From NCBI GenBank assembly GCA_030650395.1, contig JAUSDY010000108.1, positions 1-64,000 on the forward strand: a stretch of DNA of 64,000 nt. The letters are read 5' to 3'. The notes below the pieces were generated by a model. It was not told the origin of the DNA and did no database searches. It worked only from the letters and a program-made list of their open reading frames with translations. Positions 1 to 8,527 of the stretch are shown here, in pieces (within the stretch, counting starts at the first letter, position 1; each line of letters begins with the position of its first letter). The translations under genes were made by a program, and so were the position numbers. This DNA comes from Acidobacteriota bacterium (lineage in GTDB: Bacteria; Acidobacteriota; Vicinamibacteria; Vicinamibacterales; UBA2999).

Positions 1-1572
1 CACGTATTCCATGAGCGCGCGATCCAGGAAGGGCGCGCGCGCCTCGAGCGAATTGGCCATCGACATCCGATCCGCTTTAACCAGCAGGTCGTCATGCAGG
101 TAGCTGTGGAAATTGGCCGCGAGCAACCGGCTCAAGGGCGATGCCCCGTCGACCCCTTTGAGGTGTCGCACATGGCGGCCGCGATCGATCGGATCGATGC
201 GGCTGGCGAACGACGGATCGAGGACGGCTTCCAGGTCGTCATAGAATACGCCCGCCCACGCGGCCAGGCGATCCTGGAGCGGCAGGTTCATGAACCTGAC
301 GAAGCGGCGGCCGCGCGCCACCGGATGCCGTTCGTTGCCGGGATTGGGCAGCATCGAAAGCGCCGCACCGGCGGCGCGGCCGGCCCATGCCGGCAGGCGC
401 TCGGCGGCGACCGCGGCGCCAAATCGCAGATATCCCGCAAAGACTTCGTCGCCACCGTCGCCGGTGAGGGCGACGGTGACATGTTCGCGGGTCAGCTTCG
501 AGACCAGGTACGTCGGGATGGCGGACGAATCCCCGAACGGGCCGTCATGGTGGTAGATCAGCGTGTCGAGCAGATCGATCGCCGACGGCTTGACCCGAAA
601 CTCCGTGTGGTCGGTGCCGAACACGCGGGCGGTTTCGCGGGCGACGCCGGTTTCATCGAACATTGGGTCGCCGTCGAACCCGATGCTGAACGTCCGCACC
701 GGCTCGCGCATCAAGCGGCTCATGATGCCGACGATGATGGTGGAGTCGATGCCACCGCTGAGGAACGCGCCCAGGGGCACGTCGCTCATGAGGCGCCGCT
801 CGACCGCTGCCGTCACCAGCTCCCGTACCCGCCTGGCCGCCACCGCACGAATCGGTTCGGCGTGTTGCTGCGTCTCGGCGTCCGGGAACGTCAATTGCCA
901 GTAGCGGCGCGATGCTTCGCGGCCATCTCGATCGAAGCTCGCCACCGTGCCCGGCTCGACCTGGTGGATGTTCCTGTAGATCGTCCGCGGGTGTGGCACG
1001 TAGCCGTACAGGAAGTAGTACGGAACCGCTGCCTCATCGATCTCCACGGACAGATCGGGATGGGCGAGGATCGCTTTCATTTCCGATCCGAACACGACGC
1101 GACTCGGATCGCGCCAATAGAACAACGGCTTCTTGCCAGCACGATCGCGGGCCAGTACTAATTGACCCTTCCGCTCGTCCCAGATCGACAGAGCGAACAT
1201 GCCGTCCAGCTCGTCGATCGCCCGATCCCCGAGTTCCTCGTACAAATGCACGATCACTTCGGAGTCGGCGTTCGATCGGAACCGGTGGCCGTTGGCCACC
1301 AGCCCCTTTCGGAGATCCTTGAAGTTGTAGATCTCGCCGTTGAACACGAGTTGGATCGACTCGTCCTCGTTGCCAATCGGCTGATTGGCGGCGGAGCGGA
1401 GGTCGATGATGCTGAGGCGGCGGAATCCGAGCCCGGCGTGAGCGCCCGGCGACAGATACGTCGCGGCGTGGTCGGGCCCGCGATGCTGAATGGTGGCCGT
1501 CATCCTGTCGAGCGCCCGCTCCGATACGGGGCCGTGGCCCTCGAATCTCAATTCGCCGCAGATCCCGCACAT
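1..1572 (-). CDS. AsnB-like glutamine-dependent amidotransferase 1 (partial, C-terminus off window)
   Basis: This is a class II glutamine amidotransferase fused to an asparagine-synthetase-type ATP-pyrophosphatase. The ATG at 1572 gives MCGICGELRF, so Cys2 is the glutaminase nucleophile. The synthetase P-loop LSGGIDST is present, followed by GDGGDE. The reading frame is open to base 1 and covers 524 codons; full-length relatives in this window are 600-629 aa, so roughly 100 C-terminal residues lie outside. In polysaccharide loci, enzymes of this family are thought to amidate uronic acids with glutamine as the nitrogen donor. It follows the SGNH hydrolase gene after 1 bp. True asparagine synthesis cannot be excluded, but five copies in one glycan locus make sugar amidation more likely. 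Confidence 0.9.
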   Translation of the reverse strand, partial: MCGICGELRFEGHGPVSERALDRMTATIQHRGPDHAATYLSPGAHAGLGFRRLSIIDLRSAANQPIGNEDESIQLVFNGEIYNFKDLRKGLVANGHRFRSNADSEVIVHLYEELGDRAIDELDGMFALSIWDERKGQLVLARDRAGKKPLFYWRDPSRVVFGSEMKAILAHPDLSVEIDEAAVPYYFLYGYVPHPRTIYRNIHQVEPGTVASFDRDGREASRRYWQLTFPDAETQQHAEPIRAVAARRVRELVTAAVERRLMSDVPLGAFLSGGIDSTIIVGIMSRLMREPVRTFSIGFDGDPMFDETGVARETARVFGTDHTEFRVKPSAIDLLDTLIYHHDGPFGDSSAIPTYLVSKLTREHVTVALTGDGGDEVFAGYLRFGAAVAAERLPAWAGRAAGAALSMLPNPGNERHPVARGRRFVRFMNLPLQDRLAAWAGVFYDDLEAVLDPSFASRIDPIDRGRHVRHLKGVDGASPLSRLLAANFHSYLHDDLLVKADRMSMANSLEARAPFLDRALMEYV

Positions 1573-1573
1573 G

Positions 1574-2779
1574 CTATGACGCGATCGTGACCGGCAGGAG
1601 GGGCGGCAACACCCGGGAACTCAGGAATTCGAAGAGTACGTCGGCCTTCACCTTGTTCGCATTCCCAAACGAGTGGCCGGCGGCGGCGGGCATTTGCGAA
1701 GGGCGATGGTGCAGGAACGCGCGCGTGCTGCTGGCCACGAGCGCACCCGCGCCCAGAACCTCCAGCAACAGGTTGTCGTCATCGAGCGACCCGGCGTCGT
1801 AGAACCGGTCGTCGCCCGCGCAGGTCTTCGGCGCCATGTTGATGAAGAACATCACCCGATACTTGCCTTCGCGATTGAGCTGCTGGAAGCCACGAACCGC
1901 GGCCACCCACGGCGCCATCGACGAGGACGGATCCTGGATCGCCGCGCGCATCTCGCGCGCGCCGGTCGGGTCGGTCTGGCTCGACTCACCGGGGCAGACA
2001 AAGGCGCGGACCTGTTGATCGTCGAAGTAGTCCGCATCGGTGAGCTGCTGCTGCTCCTGCTGGGCGACGGTGTCGAGCCGGCCGAGCAGCGCTTGCTCGC
2101 CGGACAAATGCTCCATCCGCCGCCGATCGTCGGCATTGGTCAGCAGCCGCCACCGCGCCGTGAGAAACGCCCGCTTGTAGAGCTCGTACGAATACAAACG
2201 CCGCTGCACGGTCCGTTGCGCTGCGCTGAGCGCGCGCCGCACGACCGAGGGGTGCGCGTTGACTTCGTTGTTGGTGAAATCGTTCGGATAAAAACCGACG
2301 ATGACCAGGTCCGGCCGGTATCGTTCGCCAACCTCGCGAAGGTATTCGAGCTCCTGCCCGGTGTTGTAGCCGGGAACCCCGAGGTTCCAGACTTCCCAGC
2401 GAACGTCCGGGCGCCATGCCTTGAGGCGCTGCTCGAGCAGGAAGGGATAGGTGGTCTCCTGCAAGGTGCCATGCCCAAACGTGACCGAGTCGCCGAGCAC
2501 CAGAATGCGGAAGGTGCCGGCCTGTTTTTCGAGGGCGTACTCGCGGTCGTCGCGGAAGCCGAGCGCGTTGGTCCGCACCGGCACGCCGGCGAACCACCCG
2601 CGGTAGCCGGCGGCCAGCCGTTGACCGCGCACCGGATCGCTCAGGTAGAAGCCCGGAGTGCCCCGCTTGTCGTCCCAACTGAACCGCACCGACGCTTCGA
2701 TCAGGGCGAAGGACGCCAGTCCGGCGAGCAGGATCGATGGCAGCGCGAGCACGAGAATCTTGCGGACCGTTGACGCCAT
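1574..2779 (-). CDS. SGNH/GDSL-type hydrolase, membrane-anchored
   Basis: This 401-aa protein starts MASTVRKILV with one hydrophobic segment at about residues 7-27, which suggests an inner-membrane anchor with the rest in the periplasm. Block I is LGDSVTFGHG with the candidate nucleophile Ser98. A YPNDF stretch probably supplies the oxyanion residue, and a C-terminal AAGHSFGN stretch may hold the catalytic His. The family acts as esterases or acyltransferases, often on O-acetylated sugars, so a glycan acetyl-editing role is inferred. The ATG at 2779 shares one base with the TAA of the upstream gene, indicating translational coupling. Longer in-frame ORF extensions upstream run through the neighbouring gene and are rejected. 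Confidence 0.8.
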   Translation of the reverse strand: MASTVRKILVLALPSILLAGLASFALIEASVRFSWDDKRGTPGFYLSDPVRGQRLAAGYRGWFAGVPVRTNALGFRDDREYALEKQAGTFRILVLGDSVTFGHGTLQETTYPFLLEQRLKAWRPDVRWEVWNLGVPGYNTGQELEYLREVGERYRPDLVIVGFYPNDFTNNEVNAHPSVVRRALSAAQRTVQRRLYSYELYKRAFLTARWRLLTNADDRRRMEHLSGEQALLGRLDTVAQQEQQQLTDADYFDDQQVRAFVCPGESSQTDPTGAREMRAAIQDPSSSMAPWVAAVRGFQQLNREGKYRVMFFINMAPKTCAGDDRFYDAGSLDDDNLLLEVLGAGALVASSTRAFLHHRPSQMPAAAGHSFGNANKVKADVLFEFLSSRVLPPLLPVTIAS

Positions 2780-4680
2780 TACGCCCAGCCGCGCCACCAG
2801 TACAGCGCGATCGCGGCGTACTCCTGCAGCAAGCCCCGGAGCTGTTCGAACGACGGGGCGCCGTCTCGAATGTAGAACTGGCTCACGGCCACCGGCGTCG
2901 CGGTCACCTGGATTCCGGGCGCGCTGCGCCGCCACGTCATCACCGCCCGCCGCATGTGGTACGGCGAGCTGACCAGCAGAATGCGCTTCCAGCCGTTCGC
3001 CAAGAGGATCTTGTTGCAGAGGGCGACGTTCTCGTAGGTATTGGTCGCGTTGGTCTCGAGCAGGATGGCTTCGGGCGGAACGCCGTTGGCCATGGCCAGG
3101 CCGCGCATCACCTCGGCTTCCTCGAAGGCAAACACGAAGCCAGAGGAGAAGATCATCCTCGGCGCGTAGCCGTCGCGATACAGATCGACGGCCCGCTTCA
3201 CGCGTTCCTGGTAGCCTCCACCCGCCTGCCCCGACTCGCCCACGCCGCCGGCGAACACGACGATGACGTCGGCGGGTTGCGGCGGCTCGCTGATCTCCAG
3301 CGGATCGGCCAGCTCCCACGCGATGGGCGTCTGAAACAGCACCATGTAGGTCACCGCAAGCGCGGCGACGATGGCAGCCGTACGGCGGCGGGCCAGCCTG
3401 TACGCACGCTTCAAGCGCAGCTCCCAACGCCCTTCCGCGCGCGACCGGTTCCCCGCGGCCTCGTCGATCAGCGCGGACATCTTCGCAATGCGGGACTGCC
3501 AGCTGTTGGTCTTCGCCACCTCAATGCGGCGCGCCACATGGCCTGCCTGCGGCGCGGTCAGGGTCCGCTCGATGGCCGCGGCGAAGGCTTCGGCGCTGGG
3601 TGCAATCGCCACCACGTCGCCATGGTCGGCATTGAAACGCCGAATCTCGAGCAAATCGGTCGCCACCACGGGAATACCCATCGACAGGTACTCGTTGAGC
3701 TTTGTGGGATACACGTTGCTCGTGTAGTCACTCAGCCGATACGGCACGATGCCGACGTCGAACTCGCGAATGTAGCCCGGCAGGCTCGAATGCGCCTTGC
3801 CGCCGAGCAAGGTGACGTTGGCGCAGGCCTGCAGGCGCGACACGTCGCACTGCTCGGGACCGACGAACGCGAAGGTCACATGAGGCAGGCGCCTCGCGAC
3901 ATCCACGACCAGATCCTGATCGATCCACTGGTGCATGCCGCCGACATAGCCGACGATGGGGCGCTCGAGTTGAGCGATGTCGGCCGGTGCTTCGCGTGGC
4001 GCCAGGCGCGCTTCTTCGAACGAATGGAACCGCACGCCGAACGGAAAAAAGTACACGTGCGATGACGCCTGGGCCGCGCGCTCGCGAAGTTTTTCGGAGG
4101 TCACAAAGACGAGATCGGCCTTCTGGAACATCGCCACTTCGCTCGAGGTGATGCGGCGCGCCTCCGGCGAGCTCGAGGCCAGATCGTCGATGCAGTAGTA
4201 AATGGTGAGCGCGGGATCGAGATGCCCGATCAGCTCGTGGGCGAGCGGCGTCGGCAGGAACGTCCAGACGACCGGCCTGGCGAAGCCGACCGCGCGCATC
4301 CAGCGCCTGATCGAATGCACCAGCCACACCCGATTGAGCCAGCGCGCGATCCGCGAGTACGGCAGCGGCAGCACGATCGGCGAGAACACGAACAGGTTGG
4401 GGCGCTCTTCACGGAAGCCGCCCGTGCCTTTCCAAAAGTTTCGGAGGCGCTGGCGCAGCCGTGGCAAGTCGCTGAACTTGGGCGAGCGCACGCCCGTGTT
4501 CTCGAGGAACAAGACGCGGTGGCCCTGCGCCGCCAGCGTCGACATGATTTCCTGGTGCCCCTGCCAGATGAAGTCCCAGTCGATCGAGGAAATGCACAGC
4601 ACGTCGTGGCGACGATCGAGCGGCGACGCCGGCGGCGTCGCGATGCCGTTCTTGCCGTTGGTCGAGGGGGTGGTGATCAC
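2779..4680 (-). CDS. Glycosyltransferase fused through a TM helix to a DUF218 (YdcF/SanA-like) domain
   Basis: This 633-aa protein has two recognisable parts. Residues about 25-385 form a GT-B glycosyltransferase resembling TuaH-type GT4 enzymes: N-terminal DVLCISSIDWDFIWQGHQE, the donor-side GYVGGMHQWID, and a KLNEYLSMGIPVV acceptor loop. After a basic linker there is one hydrophobic helix at about 434-450. Residues about 469-633 then form a DUF218 domain, with DVIVVFAGG at its start and NTYENV and SSPYHMRRA further on. DUF218 proteins such as SanA, YdcF and ElyC are envelope proteins of poorly known function. The helix would put the GT in the cytoplasm and DUF218 in the periplasm. The frame is continuous with no stop or shift at the joint. 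The stop overlaps the next ATG by one base. Confidence 0.85.
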   Translation of the reverse strand: MITTPSTNGKNGIATPPASPLDRRHDVLCISSIDWDFIWQGHQEIMSTLAAQGHRVLFLENTGVRSPKFSDLPRLRQRLRNFWKGTGGFREERPNLFVFSPIVLPLPYSRIARWLNRVWLVHSIRRWMRAVGFARPVVWTFLPTPLAHELIGHLDPALTIYYCIDDLASSSPEARRITSSEVAMFQKADLVFVTSEKLRERAAQASSHVYFFPFGVRFHSFEEARLAPREAPADIAQLERPIVGYVGGMHQWIDQDLVVDVARRLPHVTFAFVGPEQCDVSRLQACANVTLLGGKAHSSLPGYIREFDVGIVPYRLSDYTSNVYPTKLNEYLSMGIPVVATDLLEIRRFNADHGDVVAIAPSAEAFAAAIERTLTAPQAGHVARRIEVAKTNSWQSRIAKMSALIDEAAGNRSRAEGRWELRLKRAYRLARRRTAAIVAALAVTYMVLFQTPIAWELADPLEISEPPQPADVIVVFAGGVGESGQAGGGYQERVKRAVDLYRDGYAPRMIFSSGFVFAFEEAEVMRGLAMANGVPPEAILLETNATNTYENVALCNKILLANGWKRILLVSSPYHMRRAVMTWRRSAPGIQVTATPVAVSQFYIRDGAPSFEQLRGLLQEYAAIALYWWRGWA

Positions 4681-5885
4681 GCTCGTGAATGGAAGCCGGC
4701 TACCAGATCGTATGCGTCCAGCCAGCGGTCCGCAATGTCGGCGTTGGCAAACCGCCGCACCACGGTGGCGCGGGCGGCCACCGACAACGTGTTGGCAAGG
4801 CGAGCGTTGTTCAGGACCGACGCCATCGCCTCGGCAAGGGCGACGGCGTCGCCAGGCGCAACCAGGAGGCCGTTGACGTGATCCTGGATGATCGTCTCAG
4901 TCGAGCCGCGCAACCGGGACGCGATGCACGGCAGGCCGCACGCCATGGCCTCGAGCAGCGCCACCGGCAGGCCTTCACGCTTCGACGGCAGCACGAACAG
5001 GTCGGCGGCCCGGAAATAATCTTCGACGTTGTGGGTCGCGCCGGTGAACAGGAGCCGATCCTGGACGCCCGCCGCGGCGGCGGCGTCGCGCATGCCCTCC
5101 ACGATCTGATCGTCGACCTCGAAGTACGACGACTTGGTGGCGCCCACGAACACCAGCGTGGTCTCGATGCGGCTCTGCCGATAGAGCTGCAGCCACGCGT
5201 CGAACAGCACGCGCGGTTGCTTATCGGAGGAGAAGAACCCGACGAACACCACGAGGGGCCGGCCATCGGGCAGGCCCAGGCGATGGCGCAGTGCGCTGCG
5301 CGCGGTGCGGCCCGCCGGCGCAAACCGGACCAGGTCGATGCCATTCGGCACCTCGAGAACACGCTCGGGCGCCATCCCATAGGCCAGGTAGCTGTCCACC
5401 AGGCCGCGGCTGACGCTCAGGTACAAGTCCGCAGACATGAATGCCCATAGCGCCAGACGGCCCTGCCGCTCGATCGACTCGGGCTCGTCGAACCCGGCGG
5501 TGTGAAGACTGAGCACGATCGGCTTGTGAAACAGCTTGGCCATTGCGGTGACGAGCACGTTCTTGCTCGAATAGCCGTGCAGGTGGACGAGATCGCAGCA
5601 CCGCACCATGCGGAACAGGTCGAGGAACATTCGCCGGAAGGCGCGCACCTTCGACACGGCGCTCCTGACATCGACCCTGATCCTCGTCACCGGGACGCCA
5701 TCGACCGAGTCGTGCCGAGGCAGGCGCGGGTCGGCCGCCGTCGTGAGCACGTGCACCTCGGCGCGCCCGGCCAGCAGGCGCGCCATGTCGCGGCACTGCA
5801 CGCCGCTGCTGCTGATTTCCGGATAGTACGCGCCGGTCACCATCAGGACGCGGCGCGGCCGTCCGGCCGTTGCCAGCTCACTCAT
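4677..5885 (-). CDS. GT4 family glycosyltransferase
   Basis: This 402-aa GT-B protein has an N-terminal RVLMVTGAYYPEISSSGVQ acceptor-domain start and the acceptor-side HLHGYSSKN. Next come VPNGIDLVRFAP and a C-terminal donor-binding block with VLPSKREGLPVALLEAMACGLP, the E-x7-E type signature of retaining GT4 enzymes. It should transfer a sugar from a nucleotide donor to the growing glycan at the cytoplasmic membrane face. I chose ATG 5885 because it gives an 8-bp ATGAGTGA overlap with the stop of the upstream methyltransferase. A GTG at 5900 is an alternative that adds five residues. The 3' end overlaps the next gene by 4 bp. Confidence 0.88.
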   Translation of the reverse strand: MSELATAGRPRRVLMVTGAYYPEISSSGVQCRDMARLLAGRAEVHVLTTAADPRLPRHDSVDGVPVTRIRVDVRSAVSKVRAFRRMFLDLFRMVRCCDLVHLHGYSSKNVLVTAMAKLFHKPIVLSLHTAGFDEPESIERQGRLALWAFMSADLYLSVSRGLVDSYLAYGMAPERVLEVPNGIDLVRFAPAGRTARSALRHRLGLPDGRPLVVFVGFFSSDKQPRVLFDAWLQLYRQSRIETTLVFVGATKSSYFEVDDQIVEGMRDAAAAAGVQDRLLFTGATHNVEDYFRAADLFVLPSKREGLPVALLEAMACGLPCIASRLRGSTETIIQDHVNGLLVAPGDAVALAEAMASVLNNARLANTLSVAARATVVRRFANADIADRWLDAYDLVAGFHSRA

Positions 5886-6396
5886 GCGGCGATGGTCCAC
5901 TCCGGGCCATCATCCGCGGCAGCCGGCTCAGAAACACGGCGCGCAACGGCTCGACGATGAAGCGCACTGGCGCGTTTCCTTCGGCGCTGTAGGTCCAGAC
6001 AATCACCAGGCCGCCAGGCTTGCAGTGCCGGTAGATCGCGTCGAAAGTGCGGTCCGGATCGTCGGTGTGGTGGATCACGCCGATGCAGAAGACCACGTCG
6101 AAGCGTTCGGCGAGATCGAGTGCGGCAAGGTCGGACTCGAGATAGCGGATGTTCGTGCGGCCGGCGTTACGCGCCCGCGCCACGTCAATGGAATTCAGAT
6201 CGACAGCCGTGACCTGCGCGGCAACCGCCGCGACAAAGCCCGTATGCTGGCCGCCGCCGCAGCCGCACTCGAGAACGGTCCTGCCGCGGAAGTCCTCGAG
6301 GGTCCGGGGCGCGATCCACTCCTCGAACAGAAACCGCTCTTCATCTTCGAACAGCGCCCACTGGTCGCGCCACTCGCGCTGCTGGATCTGCGTCAC
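5878..6396 (-). CDS. Class I SAM-dependent methyltransferase, unusually short
   Basis: This 172-aa protein carries a complete Rossmann methyltransferase core. Motif I is LECGCGGGQHTGF, the motif II acidic residue lies in VTAVDLNSIDV, and a motif IV-like FCIGVIHHTDDPD is followed by CKPGGLVIVW. It ends abruptly after VEPLRAVFLSRLPRMMARSG. Relatives that I know with the same core usually continue for about 60-120 residues into a hydrophobic or substrate-binding tail, so this copy looks truncated at the C-terminus. It may still bind SAM. It overlaps both neighbours (4 bp upstream, 8 bp downstream), so the short end is fixed in the operon and is not caused by a distant stop. The substrate is unknown. 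Confidence 0.75.
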   Translation of the reverse strand: MTQIQQREWRDQWALFEDEERFLFEEWIAPRTLEDFRGRTVLECGCGGGQHTGFVAAVAAQVTAVDLNSIDVARARNAGRTNIRYLESDLAALDLAERFDVVFCIGVIHHTDDPDRTFDAIYRHCKPGGLVIVWTYSAEGNAPVRFIVEPLRAVFLSRLPRMMARSGPSPHE

Positions 6397-7622
6397 GACT
6401 CAGCACCAACCCTGCCAGCGAGCACATCGTGCCAGAACGAGGTAAGGTCGTCCGCAAAATGCTCGATCGTGTGGACCGAGGTCGCCAGGTCGCGGCTCGC
6501 TAGTCCCATGCGATCGGCGGACTCGACGTCGCGAATGCAGGCGGCGATCGCATCGGCATAGGCTTCGGGCGACGAGCCCCGGACGAGCAGGCCATTCGAG
6601 CCGTGATGGACGAACTCATTGGTCTGGCCGAGGTCTTCCGCGATGATGGCGTTGGCGGCGGCCATCGCCTCGAGCATCGCCAGGGACGTGAAGTTCTCGA
6701 AGGCCTGCGTCGACACAAACACCCGGCTCCGCGCCAGAATCGGGGACATGTCCAACGTGCGCGACAGCGTCAGGATGTCGTCGAGCCGGTGACCGGCGAT
6801 CCGCTGCCGGACGCCAGCTTCGAGCGGCCCGCCGCCGAACATCTCGAATCGCCAGGCGGCAGCGAGGTCAGGATAGCGCTCGCGCAAGCTCGCCACGGCA
6901 TCGACAAACAGCAGCGGGCGTTTCTGAACCGACAGGCGCCCGACGTGGACGACGAGGTTTTCCTTCACCGGCGCAGGCGTGAACCGCGCGGTATCGGTGA
7001 AGCAGTAGCGGGCCGCCATCATGACCGTCGTGACGGGGAACAGGCGTTGTGCGGCGGCGACTGCGACAAACGCGCGATACCACGAGTAGACGCCGTCAAG
7101 GCGGGTCCACCTGGAATACCACCTGTGCGCGTCGACCACCTGCCGCTCGTAACGATCGGCGGCGGGCTCCGCAACCAGATTATGCGCGAGCGTGCAGTCG
7201 ACGACGGTCATGACCAGCCGTGGACGGAGCGTCTTGGGCAGAGACGTGAGGATCGCCGCGTACGGCACATAGATCGGCGTCGGCTGGCAGAGATGGACGA
7301 CATCAAAACCGCGGCCCAGGGTCGTCCACAGAAGCCGCAGCGTCATCCAGGCGATCCCGGCCCACCCGCGCGCCGGCTGCGCGCCGAGCGGCAGCGCGAT
7401 CACACCGCTATCGGCTGGCAAGCGGCCGGCCGCGCGCAAACGACCGACCGATGCGCGCGCCGAGATCAGGGCGACCTGTCCCGGATGGCGGCCGTGGAGA
7501 AACCGGAACAGGTCGGCAAACTGGCGTTCGGTGCCGCCGGAACCGCTGAGGTCGCCGACAGCCACCATGACCAGCGCGACGCGCAGCGGCCTCGCTGGGG
7601 CTGGGCCGGTCGGGCCGCTCAC
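6393..7622 (-). CDS. GT4-like glycosyltransferase
   Basis: This 409-aa GT-B protein starts VALVMVAVGDLSGSGGTERQF, a glycine-rich N-terminal loop typical of GT4 proteins. It continues with FDVVHLCQPTPIY, then VVHVGRLSVQKRP at the start of the donor domain, and ends with a CTERM block containing FENFTSLAMLEAMAAANA. It probably acts at the inner face of the membrane on the lipid-linked glycan. The ATG at 7622 overlaps the upstream methyltransferase stop by 4 bp, and its own stop overlaps the following methyltransferase start by 4 bp. Donor and acceptor cannot be inferred. Confidence 0.87.
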   Translation of the reverse strand: MSGPTGPAPARPLRVALVMVAVGDLSGSGGTERQFADLFRFLHGRHPGQVALISARASVGRLRAAGRLPADSGVIALPLGAQPARGWAGIAWMTLRLLWTTLGRGFDVVHLCQPTPIYVPYAAILTSLPKTLRPRLVMTVVDCTLAHNLVAEPAADRYERQVVDAHRWYSRWTRLDGVYSWYRAFVAVAAAQRLFPVTTVMMAARYCFTDTARFTPAPVKENLVVHVGRLSVQKRPLLFVDAVASLRERYPDLAAAWRFEMFGGGPLEAGVRQRIAGHRLDDILTLSRTLDMSPILARSRVFVSTQAFENFTSLAMLEAMAAANAIIAEDLGQTNEFVHHGSNGLLVRGSSPEAYADAIAACIRDVESADRMGLASRDLATSVHTIEHFADDLTSFWHDVLAGRVGAES

Positions 7623-8527
7623 TGCGCCAAGCGATCGGCGATGACGTGATGGTTCTGCGTATTCATCGTCCGGGTGATCCCGCCAAAACCAAGCTCAACG
7701 AGCAGGTCGCGGATTTCTTCCACTGTCAGCCGATCGTTGATTCGCGGCGAGGTGGCGTCGAACCAACCGTGGGCGAGCTGCGCGCCAAACCGCCGTTCCA
7801 GCCAGGCTTTCCGCTGCGGCAGCGACAGATCGTGGATTTCTTCGGCAATGTGCTCGTACTGATTGATCTCTCGAAGCTCCGCGAGCGTGCGCGGCACGCC
7901 GTAAATCATAAAGAAGACCTTGCCGCCCGGCCGGACTTTGCGGCACACGTTCTCCATTGCGAGATAGGTATTGCCGGTGTGGTGCACGACACCGAAGCTG
8001 AAGGCGAGGTCGAAGTCGCCCGGTTCGTCCCATTCGAGAAGATCCACACGTTTGAGCGTCGAGCGGGCGCCGAATTCATGGCACAGCTCCCCGGTCCGCC
8101 GCAGCGCGGCTTCGCTGTGATCGCACGAGGTGACGGTGGCGCCCATCTTCAACAGGCCGTAACTGTAGCGGCCCGTGCCACAACCGACGTCGACGATGCG
8201 CTTGCCGCGGAACCAGTCGGCCGGAAGTCCGGTCAGCTGTGCAATGTGCGGCGCCAGTCCCTGCATGAAGACGGCGTCATCCGGCAGCGCTCGCCCCGCC
8301 GGCATGTGCTCCCATTGAAAATCGAAGCTCGCCTTGGTTTGTGTGGCCAGGCCGCTGCGCCGTCGCGCCTGCCAGGCTGCGCGCCGCATTGCCGCATTGA
8401 GCCGGCAGACCTCGCGCTGCAGGTATTCGTTCTGCTCGCGAGACCGAGACAGCCGGTGCAGCTCGCCAACGCCGGCGATCCAGTCGCGGACGGAACGCAG
8501 CGCCGACCGGCCCCAGGCGCCGCTCAT
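7619..8527 (-). CDS. SAM-dependent methyltransferase with N-terminal helical region (cassette A)
   Basis: This 302-aa protein has an N-terminal, mostly helical and charged region of about 60 residues, a TKASFDFQW box, then the methyltransferase core: KRIVDVGCGTGRYS (motif I), SCDHSEAALR, and FGVVHHTGNTYLAMENV. The late HGWFDATSPRINDRLTVEE segment is also found in the methyltransferases at 13876-14880 and 17181-18131, so these three are paralogues with the same architecture. The head (SFxxQW) and tail (HGYFDA) boxes look like family-specific substrate elements. ATGA couples its start to the upstream glycosyltransferase. O- versus N-methylation cannot be decided. Confidence 0.86.
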   Translation of the reverse strand: MSGAWGRSALRSVRDWIAGVGELHRLSRSREQNEYLQREVCRLNAAMRRAAWQARRRSGLATQTKASFDFQWEHMPAGRALPDDAVFMQGLAPHIAQLTGLPADWFRGKRIVDVGCGTGRYSYGLLKMGATVTSCDHSEAALRRTGELCHEFGARSTLKRVDLLEWDEPGDFDLAFSFGVVHHTGNTYLAMENVCRKVRPGGKVFFMIYGVPRTLAELREINQYEHIAEEIHDLSLPQRKAWLERRFGAQLAHGWFDATSPRINDRLTVEEIRDLLVELGFGGITRTMNTQNHHVIADRLAQ

